In this document: positions 26,801 through 39,460 of the stretch, piece by piece
Layout: every line of letters begins with the position of its first letter
Numbering within the stretch: position 1 is the first letter of the stretch
NCBI GenBank assembly: GCA_035041965.1
Contig: JAPYMA010000183.1
Span: 62,001-126,000 of the forward strand
DNA from: Anisakis pegreffii
Taxonomy: Eukaryota > Nematoda > Chromadorea > Rhabditida > Anisakidae
Reading direction: 5' to 3'
DNA length: 64,000 nt
Made by a program: the position numbers and the translations under genes
Notes under the pieces: generated by a model
Seen by the model: only the letters and a program-made list of their open reading frames with translations
Told to the model about the DNA's origin: nothing
The model's database searches: none

Positions 26801-29570
26801 GAGTACCAATCGCACGGCAAATTCTGCCTACAACCTTACCTGCGCAAAACCTATCACACCCGCATATACGATGTTTCAAATGGGAAATTGTTCTCATCAA
26901 TTTCTGGCCGTATTCCATTAACAACAGGTTTGCAGAGCGCAGTGCAGAACAGCGATCGATAACATCGAATTTCACACAAACTTGATTCAGACTAAAACTG
27001 CTGATAATTGTACGAGTAAATAAACTTATTCAAGGAATTTACTTTAGCAGCCACTTAAAAACGTGCATTAGCACGAAGGGTGTGCAGCAACAAACAAATT
27101 GTTCATAAAGCAATTGGTGTTAATCGATGACACTTATATTCATCAAAATTATACGACTTCCAAAATCGAATCCACTAAAACGAATCGACGGCAGGCAGAT
27201 AGACGATGTTGTTCGTCATTCTTTACAATGCATTTCTTAACTGTGCAACAATTTTTATTGCACAATATACGTTCTACAAATGCTCCTTCACACAAGTTCC
27301 TTCTTTATGATTGTCAGTGATATTTTTCAGTGATTGCAAGTGTTTTTCAATTGTTTCACTTTTAAAATAATGCACTTGTTGAACAACGTTTTTTGCTAAT
27401 ATCGCTGAATGCACCATCCTAGAGCTCATTGATTTTTTAATTGATGTTGTTCATACAAGGCAGAAAAAATTGCTTCAACGATTGGACAGTTTCAGAAGTG
27501 TTCGAAAGCAAGTTATTTTTTGCGAGAGTAGCAACGATAAGGAACTCGCATAAGATAAATAAGAAACTTAAAAAATCTTCAATATCTTAAATAAGATAAA
27601 TTAGATATAATGATAAGAAGTGAATCTGGAAACGTATACATATTGTATACGACACTCAGATTGATAAGTTCGTACGCCATCGAAACTCGCTTAATGGACG
27701 AATTTTATCAGTAGTTGGAATGTGTGATAAGATAAGAAACGCGCAACTAAGTAGATTAAACCTGGCGTGATAAATGATTTAAAAACTCGCTGAAGTGTGA
27801 AGTAAATGGAATGATTCAAAAGAGTGATAAAATATTGATCATTATGAAACATTCATGAGGACGCTGATACATTTCATGTTGCGATATAGTTTGTCAATTC
27901 CATTCGCCGTAAACGAATCAATATCTATTCATTTGCGTATGTAACGGGCAACGAAATTTGGGTAAAATCAAGCGGTGAGTTCTAGGTGAGATATGCTTAA
28001 ATTTGGCATATTTGGATTTTGGTAGTGAATAGAAACAAATATGAACGAAGTGATAAATTTGCACAGATAATCGAACTCAAAATCGCAATCGTTACATTCC
28101 ACCAGTATCAATAAATTCTATGGAACGAGAAAAATGAAAATGTGAATAAACAAGTTCATACTTCACGTTTTTTCGTTAGCATGTAACGAACAGCAGTGTT
28201 TATCTGTATTCGTCATCAACTGAAACAGACAGACATTCAGAATGAAACTTGAATCAGAAAGTATATAAGCAAGAGATTTCTCTTATTACTTACGGCAATT
28301 CGGTGAAACACAGCAGCGTTGTGATGTGTAGTGAGTTTAAACGATGACTAACAGAAGGGTAAGTTGTTAGATTACGCTCACAATCAGCTGATGTTATCGA
28401 AAACACTTGCAACGCTGCGAAAGAAGTAGTGCTCTTGAGAACGTTCTCGCAGGCAAATAAGAACAAATGCTATTTGCTTAAGGTCATTCTTGAAAGTGCA
28501 TCTTTTCATATGCAACATCAGACTTGAAAGTCATTCTCTCATCTTTACTGGATAAGCAAGAACTGCTTTGCTGTTTCTTTTTCCCTTTCACCACCAGGCT
28601 TGCTATTTTTGTTATCGCTGTTTTTATCACTGTTGTTAGTTTGACTAATATTATGCATGTCCAGTTGTTATTATCATTACTATTGTTACTTCTATTATTA
28701 CTTTTATTACTGCCATTACTATTACTATTGTTGCCGAAACGTCTTATTCCTATTCAACGATTCCTGCACTAATGCAACTAATATTTGTTCAGTGTCGTGA
28801 TCAAAAACGCGTTATGTTTGTCACCATGCTTGCAATTCATCGTTTCATGCTTGTCAGACTTATAGACGTCCGAAGATGGAATCTGTGCTCAAGCATAGTT
28901 TAAAAGTACTAAAGTCGTTGGAACATCTGTACAACACGCAAATTACTCGACAACAGTCTGTGAAATGGACCTTCGTCACAACTATTTGAATCGGAAACAG
29001 TTCTGAGTTGGTTAGCCCAATTGCAACAACGATATTGTTTTGCAGGATCCAAATGAGTAAAGCGCAAGTTTTGACCCAATTCAGAATTTGATCATAAATT
29101 TGGTATCATATCAGAAATAAGCAACTTTATGAACTGGTAGAATGGAATAAGCGATTTCGGTTGTTTGCTGTGGAACAGTATCTGTCACCATCAGAGTAAT
29201 CGCAATCCTATGCAATGGATCGACTGATCAATATTTCAGATCATTCAAGCATTGATTCGGCAACTCTCTGATCCCTATCCTGCTTGCTTCAAATGAGCTG
29301 AGTCAATCTGATCCGCGATACATACAGTTTGTGAGAAAAAACGAGCGATAGCCATAGATGTGACGAAAAAGACTGCACGCACGTTGAATTCACTTTAAAG
29401 AAGTTGTTAATGCAAGAAAAAGCACTCACCCTCATAGGTTTACTTGAACTGTCACTTGATTTTTCTGATTGGAATGATGGTATTCGTGATGGAACACCGC
29501 TTAATTTTCTGTTTGATTTCATTACCGATTCCACCTTCTGATCGTTCAATAATCCAGTCTGTTCATTCAT
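17810..29570 (-). CDS. SLC18B1-type major facilitator transporter with long N-terminal extension
   Basis: Exons on the minus strand: 29570-29430, 26074-25899, 25747-25559, 22134-21964, 21623-21440, 21105-21010, 20809-20736, 20344-20197, 20057-19898, 19661-19525, 19130-18940, 18777-18682, 18500-18426, 18230-18137 and 17896-17810. This encodes 672 residues with every junction in phase. From about residue 258 the protein matches SLC18B1: TM1 followed by APFYPTE, then GLGYTAGPPIGGLLYE and FIVLGA in the first half, SLSFLDPTL at the start of the second half, and FGPTIGGF near the end. SLC18B1 is a vesicular polyamine transporter in mammals. The first four exons encode an unusual hydrophilic extension with dileucine motifs (TGLL, SPLL), a KKRRRPRRKR basic block and an acidic stretch. 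The transporter body (21964 and lower) is certain. Joining the three distal exons rests on matching phases only. Without them, ATG 22112 gives a 496-residue protein. Confidence 0.85.
23400..23544. repeat. Hairpin element with GTTGCG ends (MITE-like)
   Basis: The ends GTTGCGAAGA and TCTCCGCAAC are inverted copies with one mismatch. Inside are GACGGGGAAA, ACCCCGAAAA and CTCCGAAATTC words, shared with the element at 41007-41090. Both strands are open for about 70 codons, which reflects the composition and not a gene. Confidence 0.5.
24170..24560. repeat. Dispersed repeat rich in GGTCGGTGG / CACCGA words
   Basis: Motifs such as CGGTGGTCACCGAAATTCGG, TCGGTCGGTGGTCACTGA and CACCGACCGAACAG recur every 30 to 80 bases in both orientations. 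Composition is much more GC-rich than the surroundings. It lies in the third intron of the SLC18B1-type gene and resembles 37585-37665 and 9040-9190. Confidence 0.6.
27536..27831. promoter_or_regulatory. Cluster of GATA-factor sites in SLC18B1-type gene intron 2
   Basis: At least eight GATAA cores fall in about 300 bases, including TGATAAG at about 27611, 27662 and 27724, and GATAAGATAAG at 27727. In C. elegans, TGATAA sites bind the intestinal factor ELT-2. The cluster sits in the second intron of the minus-strand transporter and about 430 bases upstream of a TATA box on the plus strand. Function is inferred. Confidence 0.35.
28262..28269 (+). promoter_or_regulatory. TATA box of a possible nested plus-strand promoter
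   Basis: TATATAAG is followed about 80 bases later by ATGACTAACAGAAGG and a perfect donor GTAAGT at 28359, which could form a five-codon first exon. No continuing exon could be joined with confidence. Confidence 0.25.
28665..28740. repeat. Degenerate TTA/CTA triplet tract
   Basis: About 25 consecutive triplets of the type TTA, TTG, CTA or CTG give a long poly-leucine frame on the plus strand. This is a trinucleotide microsatellite inside a transporter intron, not coding sequence. Confidence 0.65.
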
Positions 29571-32295
29571 ATCTGCAATTTTGACCGCAAACGAATTCCT
29601 CATTCATATTCTTGATTGTCTTTGAAAGCAAAACGTCAAGATGAAGGAGAACAACTGAACAAGATACGTTCTATAAGGAGCAATACATTGGAGAATTAGC
29701 CTTTGAAATGGGAAATAGGCAATAGAAATCAAACGGCAACGAAAACAAATCGGTGGTTTCACTAATTTGAACACAACTCATCTTTATAACACACTCAAGA
29801 GCAAAGTTTGCCTAATAACAACTCTGCAAACTCGTCCAACGATGAGCACAAATTTCTTGCAGATTCTCTGCATATGTTCGTTGTTTCTAACCTTCGTCGA
29901 GTTTACATCCTACAGAATAATCAACTTTTGCATTAATTGGAAAATGTGATCATGAAATTTTTTGATATGATGAGAATCGATTTGCGAGAAATAATGAGGG
30001 TGAAGGGCGATATAATTAGGGTGAAGAAAAGGCGATATAATTACGAAAAATAGCCAATTTTGTATTCTCCTTCACCAAGCGCAGAAATAAACTGAACTGC
30101 TGATCGATGGTGCATTTTATCGCTTTTTTAAGGGTACAGTGCCACGTGAATAAAAGCGCAACCTCTCAATCTCTTATCAGTTAGACCAGATCACATCATT
30201 CTGTAAGATGTAATCTGATGTAACTGATATCATATCATTCTGAGTTGACACACGAGCAAGCTCCAGCCAGTGTCATTAAATTCAGAAATAAACTCAACTT
30301 GGGACTGATGAAGCCTTCGGTTTTTTTGTAATCGCGTTTTTGTTCGTTATGCTTTTAATTCAGTGCTCCCTTTAATCCGTGTGCTTCTACTTGCAATGTA
30401 ACAATTTCAATCAGTACCGATGAGTTCGTTTCAAAACATATTACTCCTGGTAAAGTCGCTTTTTCAATGAGCAAACATTGGCATCGATGGTGATGTGAAC
30501 ATTTATGTTCATTAGAACATGCATCAATTAGCCGAAAATATAAGAAATTTAAATTTCGAGTTTATATGTGACATTGCACGAAATCCATTGGTCGTGAGTT
30601 CCACGATTGTTGTGAATTATAACGGAAAGAGTAAGTGATGCGTGAATGTGGCAAGAAGCTTCGAATTTAGCCAAAGAATCAGGGTTGTATGAGAACATTA
30701 CGGATTGATTAACAAACTTGTGATGGCTATTTGATCTTTCTTTCCCTTTTTTTCAAGGGGAACACTAGTGAAAATGAATGACGCGGTCGATTGATTGATC
30801 GCAGTATGTAGCCGAACTTGATACGAAATTCCGGTGATCCAATTGAACTCATGTGATGACGACATCCATCCTCATTCAACTGCCTATTATCTGCTTGATT
30901 CTTCGTAAACAGTTTCGTCAATAACTTTAAGACAACGGAGGTAAATGACAATTCTTAACGAAACTTCGTTCTGTAACGCGTCTGCAAAAAAAATGCCCTC
31001 GCATGCAAAGTGCAAATATGTTTTTCAAAATTCAAAAGCTTTATCAAGCTAGACCAGTGACTTTCATATAGAGGAAATTCCTCCCTGGAGACGAATTTGG
31101 AAGTATAAGGCAGGGGACCTATCAGTGCCAGAACTCAAAAGATGAATTGTCAAAACTCAATCAGCGTATTATAAGAGGGAACTTTTCTTGAAGCAAGCAA
31201 GATGTATATGGATAAAGTCACTAAAGAACTGAGCAATTCGTAAGCAATTATCAAATGAACAAAAATTTTCAGACATCAATTAACAGGAAGTATATGAATC
31301 GCAATGATGAGTGCGCTGAGATGTGTGCCGAAAGTAGAATAGCAGATAGTTGTACATTGCATTGCGTTTGTCTTTTATCGTTATCAGCTCATCAGCGTGG
31401 GTAAACTTTGTGTCATTCTATCGAAGTACACTCTCGACATTCTTTAGCGTTATCACTCTCTTATGTTTTTCATAGGCATACCCAAACACCTCCCTCAACA
31501 TGTCAACGCTGCAATTCTGTTCTAGGTTCGATGTCAGACGCGCAACTCGGATGCTTCCTATTTCCCAGATATTCTAATGGCGAGCGTTTCAGATCCGTTC
31601 TTGTGAATTGCAGTGTCGCTTGCGACCACAAAAGCAGAACATTTGGCTATCAATTATATTTCACACTTGTAAACGGCAAAAACGAATGATTGCGCATGTC
31701 GTCTTGGACGGAGCAAATCCGTTGTAAACTGCTGATATAGAGCTCACCTGGGAAAATCGTTGCAAGCGAACAATGCTGGGCATTGTAAGCAACATGGCAC
31801 TGAAAAGCTCTCAATCAGAAACATAATAACGAGCACAAGATATCCATAAGGAGAACTGTTTAAGAACAATCCTACTCAAGCCGTTCCAGTTAAATTCACC
31901 ATTCATTTGAATTCTAAACACAAGCACGTGTAGAATTAGCAGAGAACAAGAAATACATAACATAATCTGTGCATATAAATGAATGAAAAGAAATTTTCAA
32001 TCGATGTCATATTGACTAGTCGAAGAATTGAGAGGTGACTGAGGGTTTGCATCGACTGGAATGACACTAACTGGTTCGAATAATTTTGACCATTGAGTTA
32101 TCCTGAATGGTGGAACCTTATTTTGATGTGGTACCAATGAATTCGAGAGTGATATTATTGAAACAACACGGAGGTACTGTTAATGAATAACGAATAATAA
32201 AATCATACGCATCGAACGAATATTATCATACGAAATATATTTATTATATTTTTACAGGAGCTGTTGACATTGATGGAGGGAACGCATTTATTCCG

Positions 32296-32326
<31 letters not shown>

Positions 32327-32508
32327 TTTTGATAATGAAAACCATTGATACAGATGAACGACTCTTACTTTTACATAGCAATGAACTTAATGGCACAGGT
32401 TCATCATTTGACAACGATAAGAGTTATTACATTACGAATGTGGATCAGTGCGATGAACAACATTTTGAAAATTGATGAATTAAGACGTCGTACCGTGTTC
32501 ATCTATCG
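29571..32508. other. Region between SLC18B1-type and channel genes without supported gene
   Basis: It should contain the promoter of the transporter and the 3' UTR of the channel. A short duplicated segment (GGCGATATAATTA twice) lies at about 30008-30048. An open frame of 93 codons at 31408-31689 (+) has no splice context or recognisable motif. Confidence 0.45.
32296..32326. repeat. (AT)n microsatellite
   Basis: About 15 AT dinucleotides, located just 3' of the last exon of the ligand-gated channel gene. Confidence 0.85.
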
Positions 32509-35500
32509 TCACATTAACCAACACACAATGGAATAGAAGACGACAAATGCGAAGAACACCGAAGGGAAAACGAGCACTGAAATTTAGATGTGGTCGTAAT
32601 ATGAAAATACTTCTTTTTAGGGTGCTTTAAAAAAATGCAAGCAATTCGCTATCAAACAGTTTACGATGTGCACTGCCAGCTGCTTTGAATGTTTGCAGTT
32701 TAGAGTGTCAATCAATGCGACAATTCAAGTGGATAAAACACGACTGATGAACAAAACTTTTCCTGTCTGCAATCCACATATAAATTTCTTATACTGTATC
32801 GAATTAGGTATACCCAGCTGCTTAGGATTGATTGGTGTACAGCTGGGGATGTAATAGTAATGCACAAAGGTGCATTACAAAAAGTTTATTAGATCACGTC
32901 ATTACAACTCAAAAATCATGTTTATCTCTTACACTGGATTTTATTGTTCGCATCTTGTTTACTTTTAGTGTTTTCTATTGGTAACGCAGACAGCAGGTAG
33001 GTAGAGTACTCATTGGGAAGCGAAGAGAACTTGGAGGGCATTGAATCTTTCGTCGGGCAGTCTGATGAGCAAAATCACCAATGATGACGTTTATGAATGT
33101 TACTAGAGGAAATATTTCACAAATGCTATTTTATATTCACGCTTTAATGCTATCGCTTGCTCAATTAAAACGTTCCGAAGCGAAAACAAACTTCAAATTT
33201 CGAATTCACTTACTCGATATACGATCAATTTTTTCACTTCTTGCGTTCAAAAGTGCACGGATTCTGCCCAAGACGCTTCTTTGCCGTTTCCTCGCATTCC
33301 ATTTAGTTCCAGATGTGACTAGTTCGATTTCTTGCTGAGAACATAGTTGTATTCAAGGCGCATAAGTACAGTCGTTTTTATAAGATCAATGAGAAGTCAT
33401 TAACGGAATGCATTTGCAACAGAATGGAAACTGTTTCGAAGTGATCTTTAAATGCTTACTGATTCTGCGATCATTGCCTCACAGCAATCATGACGTGCTG
33501 AAAACAAATTGACACTGAGTACAACTTTAAAAAATCAATGATAACAGTAGGTTTCTGGCGTAAGCTTTCTTCGCAACTGCGAGAATGCAAACACATTCTA
33601 CTTCATGTTGATCGCAACAAATGCGATTCGTGATGATCAACGATTATTCTTCATATTTCACAAAAAATTTTCATGACGCACGACACTCATCAGCTTAAAG
33701 GAATAATTTTGTCCGAAGAAATATCTTACTAGTCATATTCAATTAATTTTTATTGCAATCCCAATATAACCAACTGAGAAGTAACCAACTACTCGATGAA
33801 ATTCATCACATTCAATATTTCATCATTTCATGGAACGCACTTCATTCCGTTTCTGTTCTATTCCTTTCGATTAAAGGTACACTACTACCATTCGAGATGT
33901 TAGATGAAGAATGCATTGAAACTTAGCAGGAATAGGTGCTCATCAGTGGATGAGAGAATTTCACTGATAGGTGACTAGGAAACTAATTTCGAATGGAGTT
34001 TGGCAATGAGAAATGAGCGAAACTGAACAGCGCCAAGAGTAAGTCCATAAAGACCAACCTGAATGGAGACGGCAAACAAGAATGGATTCGATGAGTGAAA
34101 AAAATATGAACGTTATTGTCACTGCAATCAGATACGCATTACAAAGCACACTTTCAGCGAAAAACCTCCTGATTGACCTTTTCATTCAATCGCTAATCAA
34201 TCCTCTCTACTTTCATACCTTCAGCGATGGAAATGTCCATCGGCGATTCAAAGTATATGATGACAGTTTGTCCAATTCACAAAAACTTCACCCAGTCAAA
34301 AGTTTCATCCCCGAAAAAAGGGTATCCTCCGCGGATCATTTTGTTTCTAGCAACGTTGATGCATGGGCAACAGCCTTTTCAAACCACTGAGCACTGTTAT
34401 TGCGTGTGACGTCTTCTCAAAAATCGTTTCTCCTCTCATATTGAATGCCTCAATAGCAACCATATCACGGTTTTCTCGTAATGAAATTCAGCTAACCTCC
34501 AGTCCAAATATCGATTGATTTACTATAAGATGTTCTTGGTATATCGTTGTTGAACATCAATATCTGTAAGTTATTTTTCCCCCTTAACAAGCATTTTTTC
34601 ACAACTTAATATTTCTTCGAATCATTGGCTAAGAATTCGGAGGATGAATCACAAAAGAACGCACCATTAAACTGAACACCGCAACAGATCCGAATCCAAT
34701 GATGGTTCTTGCAGTTGTCTTGGAAGGATGTAGAAAGAATGCCAACCAGGAAATAACAACCCACATAGCTGACGGGATGTAAAAGTGCGTCAAATAATAC
34801 CTATAAAACTTTTTCGAGTCATTCAAAATGAACGCATATCAGAACGGTGTTTGCCAGATACATCGGATACGATTTCATTTTCAGCACGTTCCCGAAGTTG
34901 TGCCTCGCAAGTTATATTTGTAACGTCGGTGATTAAACAATGTTTTGAGCGATTAAGTTCGAAACAGAAGTGCACAAAGATGAATGTTAACCCGTATCGA
35001 CGCTGCAAGTGAAAGACTGCTTTAAGAAATGCATAGACATGCTCTTTCACTTTTGTAGAGCCACCTTCGTAAGTTATATTCGTAACATCGAATAATGACG
35101 AAGTCGTGAACGTTTTCGAGTGTTTGATGGGATTATCATTGTCCCATGCATATACTGAAATAAAATACTTGCTATTTCTACAAGACACTTCTAAAAATTG
35201 ATTGCTTCAAATGAAAAATTTTAATTCGTATTGTCAGTGAATATTTATGAAAGTATTAAGTAATGGAAACTATGGAATATGGAGATTCCGTCCAAAACTA
35301 CGTCTACTGCCTTATCGAGAATTGATCAGAACTTCGTGCTTGATTAGAGCAGTAAGTGTAGAAGACGATCGAAAGCAGAATATTCGTAAATACAAACAAA
35401 CCTATGTCGTCTTCAGTGTATCCGTATGACTCAATAGTTAAAGAACATGTTTGGTTATCGAATGGAAATCTCTGAAAGATTCGGTAAATATGTGAATCAA

Positions 35501-38115
35501 ATGCGCTTTTCGGGAATACGAGAAGAGAACACCAAGTGTGCTATTGAAAACACCAGAAACGGACTGTTAATAATCGAGAATCACAACGAGTTCTCTTGAC
35601 ATCACTTATTGCAGAAATCAACAGTGGAATCAATGTTTTTCAAATTTAAAAACAAAACCGCGAAATCCATCGCACACGTCAGAGCGAGAGACAGTCGTGT
35701 GCTGTAGAAAACAGAACCGTCGCGTGAAATCCGAACGAGTGTATTCGGTTGATCAAGCATGTGTCTTTGACCTTCATATTCATTCTGAATGACACTTATC
35801 ATTTATCTAATCACCCTCTTCGTCCGTTATTACAATATCTGAATATGAGTTTTAAAGCTCCAGTTCGAAGAACCATTCTAATAACGAAAGGTTACAATAA
35901 AGTTTCTGTGATGAGCCGTTTTCAAGCCCGCAATCGGTGCTGTGCAAAGCTCGAGGGTGGTTCAACCGAATGAATCGTGAATGAATATCACCATCTCGTT
36001 CAGAACTGACCGCAAAAAATGAATCCGGCGTCCATATTTTATGAGGGTCCTTCAACGTGATACTATCAGGTCCTTCCTTTGCGTACGACAAACGATCATC
36101 TCTCCATTTCTGTCTCAGGGTCACGTCTACATCGTACTGCATTTCTGCATCATCCACTTTTCTGATGCTAAAAATGTGCTTCTATTTCCGCTTTTTTCTC
36201 GCCTCAGTGCATTCAGAAATTTTTGAGACACCTATTCAAGCGTTACGTCTTTATTGTTGCACTAATTATTCATGGTTATTGGTTTTAAGTAATGCCTAGT
36301 TTGATGTGCATAACTGCCGTACAATAAGAAACCGCGATTGACGAGACAACCATTATCATTAGTCATTAATTGTGTTACTCCCTTGACTGCAATTCCGAAA
36401 TTATCACAATAAAGGATCAAAATTTTCAGTTTAAAACGCATATATCGAATAGTGGCGATCCTAACATTATGTTCCATGCCCTAGTATTTAAAAATGAACA
36501 AAATAGTAGTCGTAATGGGATGTAGTTTATTTTTAAAGAGCTCCTCGAGAGATAAACATATGAAACATGTTAGAATTAATGAATCTCTCAAGATTAGGAT
36601 CCTTCAAACTCAACAAGTGTGCAAGCGAAACGTTTCGAATATCGAACCTTCTGATATACATATTAACAGTGACGACAACGGGTCGATGATAACCTGAAAA
36701 TATCACCACATTATTTGTGCACAGGTATATGACTGATTAAAAGATCTCCTGTGAGCACTTGATCTCATGAGGATTAAAATCATCGATCAAGTTCCAGTCA
36801 TCACATCAATAAATGTCCCACACATTTCGAATTCGAGAACCAGGAAAAAAAATCCAACCAAATATTACGCAATCAGAAAAAGCGAATTCTCGAAGAAACT
36901 ATTTGAATGTTCATTCTATCTTTGTTCTTTGCTCTTAGCAATTATTAAGGGAGAATTGAAATATGCAACGCTTCAACAACCGATACCGATGTCTATCGCT
37001 GCTTCTCAAACATGTATGTATGTTCAGTAAGAGCTGCGAGAATATTGATCGAATTTTCAGCTTTAAGCTAATCAAAACTGAATTCTCGGTTATTTATGGG
37101 CTCTTTTTCGACCTCGGAGCAAGGCTCAATCTCCAATGAAAACTTCGTCGCATATTCTGCATTTCTCATCATTCAGCATTCCCTTTTCTGATTTAAACAA
37201 CAGAACCATTCAGGAGACAAACCTTCATAGAGCACACTGCCACTAGGTCGAACCTCAGGATTGTATCCATCAAGAAGATTATTGATAATTTCAGCTTCTT
37301 GTGCGACTCGCCGTCTGAATTCACATTTCTTGTGTAGGAAAATTGAAAGAAAATATTCAGTTAAGACATAACACTTCCAAATTCACAATGTTATGAACCA
37401 CTGGATTGGATTCTCTTGAAACATTTACAAATAATCATTCCGCTACGTTGATCACACTTTTTCGCTTCAGAGCTAAACTCGAAATGGAACTTGGTTAGTA
37501 TTTTCGTTATCCCATGTTCAAAGTCCTGATTTGCAGGAATCCTAACTAAGGAAAATAGCAGATATATGCATTAAAGTTAAGTCGGTGGCCGCCTGCAATT
37601 GTGGACTACCAACCAAATTCGAAAGCGGCTGATCGATCGGTGACCACGAAAAAAACCCTTCGGTTCCCAGTTCTAGCCATTAGTGTAAAATATGTGTTCT
37701 CTGTCGGGAGATGAGACTTGAAAAGAAATGCACCGAGAATCGCTCACCTATCCATGCTCACTTCGTCGTCATCTTGTTTACTTTTAATTATAATCGACAC
37801 ACTGCAATAAATTAAACTCATATCCGTCTTGCAATACACTTTTGCAATATCAAACTCAATAAACATTAAACTCATTTCCGTGTTGTTGTAATTTTATCGT
37901 AATTTCTCGATTAAGTGCTCATTTGAACACGCCAATTGATTCATCACGTATCGTCGCTTCTCGTCTACTTCATTATATCCGTTCACTTCGTCTGTCATTT
38001 CTTCAACGGAATTTCCTTCCGAAAAAAGTGGCCATCTATTGAATTCACTGGACTGAATGCTTACCATAACTACAGAGTAAAGCGTGCTGACAAGAAGCAC
38101 TGCACTAATATCCAC
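32509..38115 (-). CDS. Cys-loop ligand-gated ion channel subunit (GABA/LGC type)
   Basis: Exons: about 38115-37931, 37314-37223, 36693-36648, 36167-36011, 35784-35659, 35471-35402, 35154-34992, 34800-34665, 34563-34497, 34121-34059, 33497-33460, 33334-33214 and 32576-32509. Counting from ATG 38067 gives 427 residues. The Cys-loop is C-13 residues-C (TCAMDFARFPFDNQTC). It is preceded by a ligand-binding domain with WTPDSFF and followed by ESYGYTEDD. M1 is YYLTHFYIPSAMWVVISWL, M2 follows TTAR, M3 is in exon 34121-34059 and M4 (FPSVFFAFVVFYSIVCW) is in the last exon. Subunits assemble as pentamers in synaptic or muscle membranes. The gap of only 13 codons between M3 and the basic intracellular loop makes that loop short. 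The 5' end is uncertain: the hydrophobic stretch before residue 1 looks like a signal peptide, so an upstream exon with the true ATG is likely. Ligand and ion selectivity cannot be assigned. Confidence 0.9.
37585..37665. repeat. Fragment of the GGTCGGTGG-type repeat
   Basis: GTCGGTGGCCGCC, GATCGGTGACCACGA and CCTTCGGTTCCCAG words match the larger block at 24170-24560. It lies in an intron of the ligand-gated channel gene. Confidence 0.45.
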
Positions 38116-39349
38116 ACGAAGGAGGCCTTTTACGGAACATTCATCGTAAATTAAGAGCTTTATGGCATTGATTCCCAGAAGAGGTAGCGCAGAATCCCTT
38201 CCCAGGAGGAAGTCTGAACATGTTACGAGGGCACTGAACAGGTTAAAAAATTATTCTTTTGTTTGTCTGATTTGGCTGCGCAACTTTTCCTGATCATGCT
38301 GATTACTGGATTATATGCTGATCATTTTTTTCACATTGCTTTCATAATCTTTCAGCCATATTTTCAACATGTTATCTCGATCATAACGAAGTGATTCGTC
38401 TCTTGATATCTTTGACGAATACTCGACAGTAAGTTTTCTTATTATTCAAACAGTATTTTAATACCCTTTCGAGGCGCCATTCACGAGAAATAAATTTTAG
38501 AGAAGGAAGAGCTGACGGTCACGAAATTTGTTGAATTCGGCTAATGCGAAATGGAATACGAAATGCAACAATGTGAGAACTACCTGTTTCTGATATACAC
38601 TTATCGAATAGAAATTCGCGATAATATAGACAAGATAAGTAAAACACTGATCGATCAGTTTTCATCAAGAATTTCATAATCGAGTGGATTTACCTCGTGC
38701 ATAAAGCAAACACATTGTGATGATTGATTCATGATAGAAATAGCGAACAGCTTACCCAATAAGAAAATAAATCAGCAAACGACACATATTAAGGCAATTC
38801 ACATGAATGGCTCCAAAGCTGGGCGTTGTTATCGATGATATTGCAGAGAATTTAGTGCTTTCAAAATAATAATAGAATATGGCTGATAAGGGAACCACAT
38901 CGAATTTTGTTGTTGATCGACTAATAACTGCAATGATCAAATAGTGTAACAAGCTGCTGGAGTTTTTTTCTCAGGTAATGGCATTCGAATTAAAGCTGTT
39001 GCACAATTAAACAAGCTGCATTGATAACATGAAATATCACTAATGGATCATACGGTTATTTGATGGGCACCTAGGAGGCCACTTACACTGACGATTGAAC
39101 ATGATTTGGACTTATCGAGTAACATTTCTCAGTTCTATTAAAATTAATATATTTTTTATTAAAAATATATACTTTTACAAATATACTTACAATCAGAACT
39201 GAATAAATACTTCATATTGAAATGTCCCCGCTAAAAAAACAAATTAGAGATGAATGTAGAGAAGAGTGACTCGAAAAAAATATTGCAAACGAATAATTGC
39301 ATAGCGAAATAAAATTATATTGATGATGATAATAACAGAAAAGAAAGTG

Positions 39350-39460
39350 ATAAAAATAATAATAGTAATAGCAATAATATCGTTGTGATTGAAATCTTAT
39401 TATTAGTATTATTTTTTAAATCATTATTAGTATTGTTATTGTTGTTGTTATTATTAATAT
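39350..39460. repeat. AAT/ATT triplet inverted microsatellite
   Basis: An AATAATAATAGTAATAG tract at about 39354 is followed by ATTATTAGTATTATT and TCATTATTAGTATTG tracts, so the region can fold on itself. It lies between the channel gene and NDUFV2. Confidence 0.6.

Larger units (their letters stand above)
26075..29429. other. Second large intron of SLC18B1-type gene
   Basis: The intron contains the GATA-site cluster, the TATA box with possible first exon (28262-28358) and a triplet tract (28665-28740). No complete nested gene could be built. Confidence 0.5.

Noticed and set aside
28524..28772. Plus-strand frame with long poly-leucine run resembling a membrane protein
   Set aside because: The leucines come from a TTA/CTA triplet microsatellite. 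There is no phase-compatible splice link to the ATG at 28344.
29842..29949. Short plus-strand frame with signal-peptide-like start (MSTNFLQILCIC)
   Set aside because: Only 35 residues, mostly hydrophobic, with no mature peptide and no further exon.
31408..31689. 93-codon plus-strand open frame
   Set aside because: It starts at a non-ATG codon, has no recognisable motif and no splice sites joining neighbours. It is compatible with chance.
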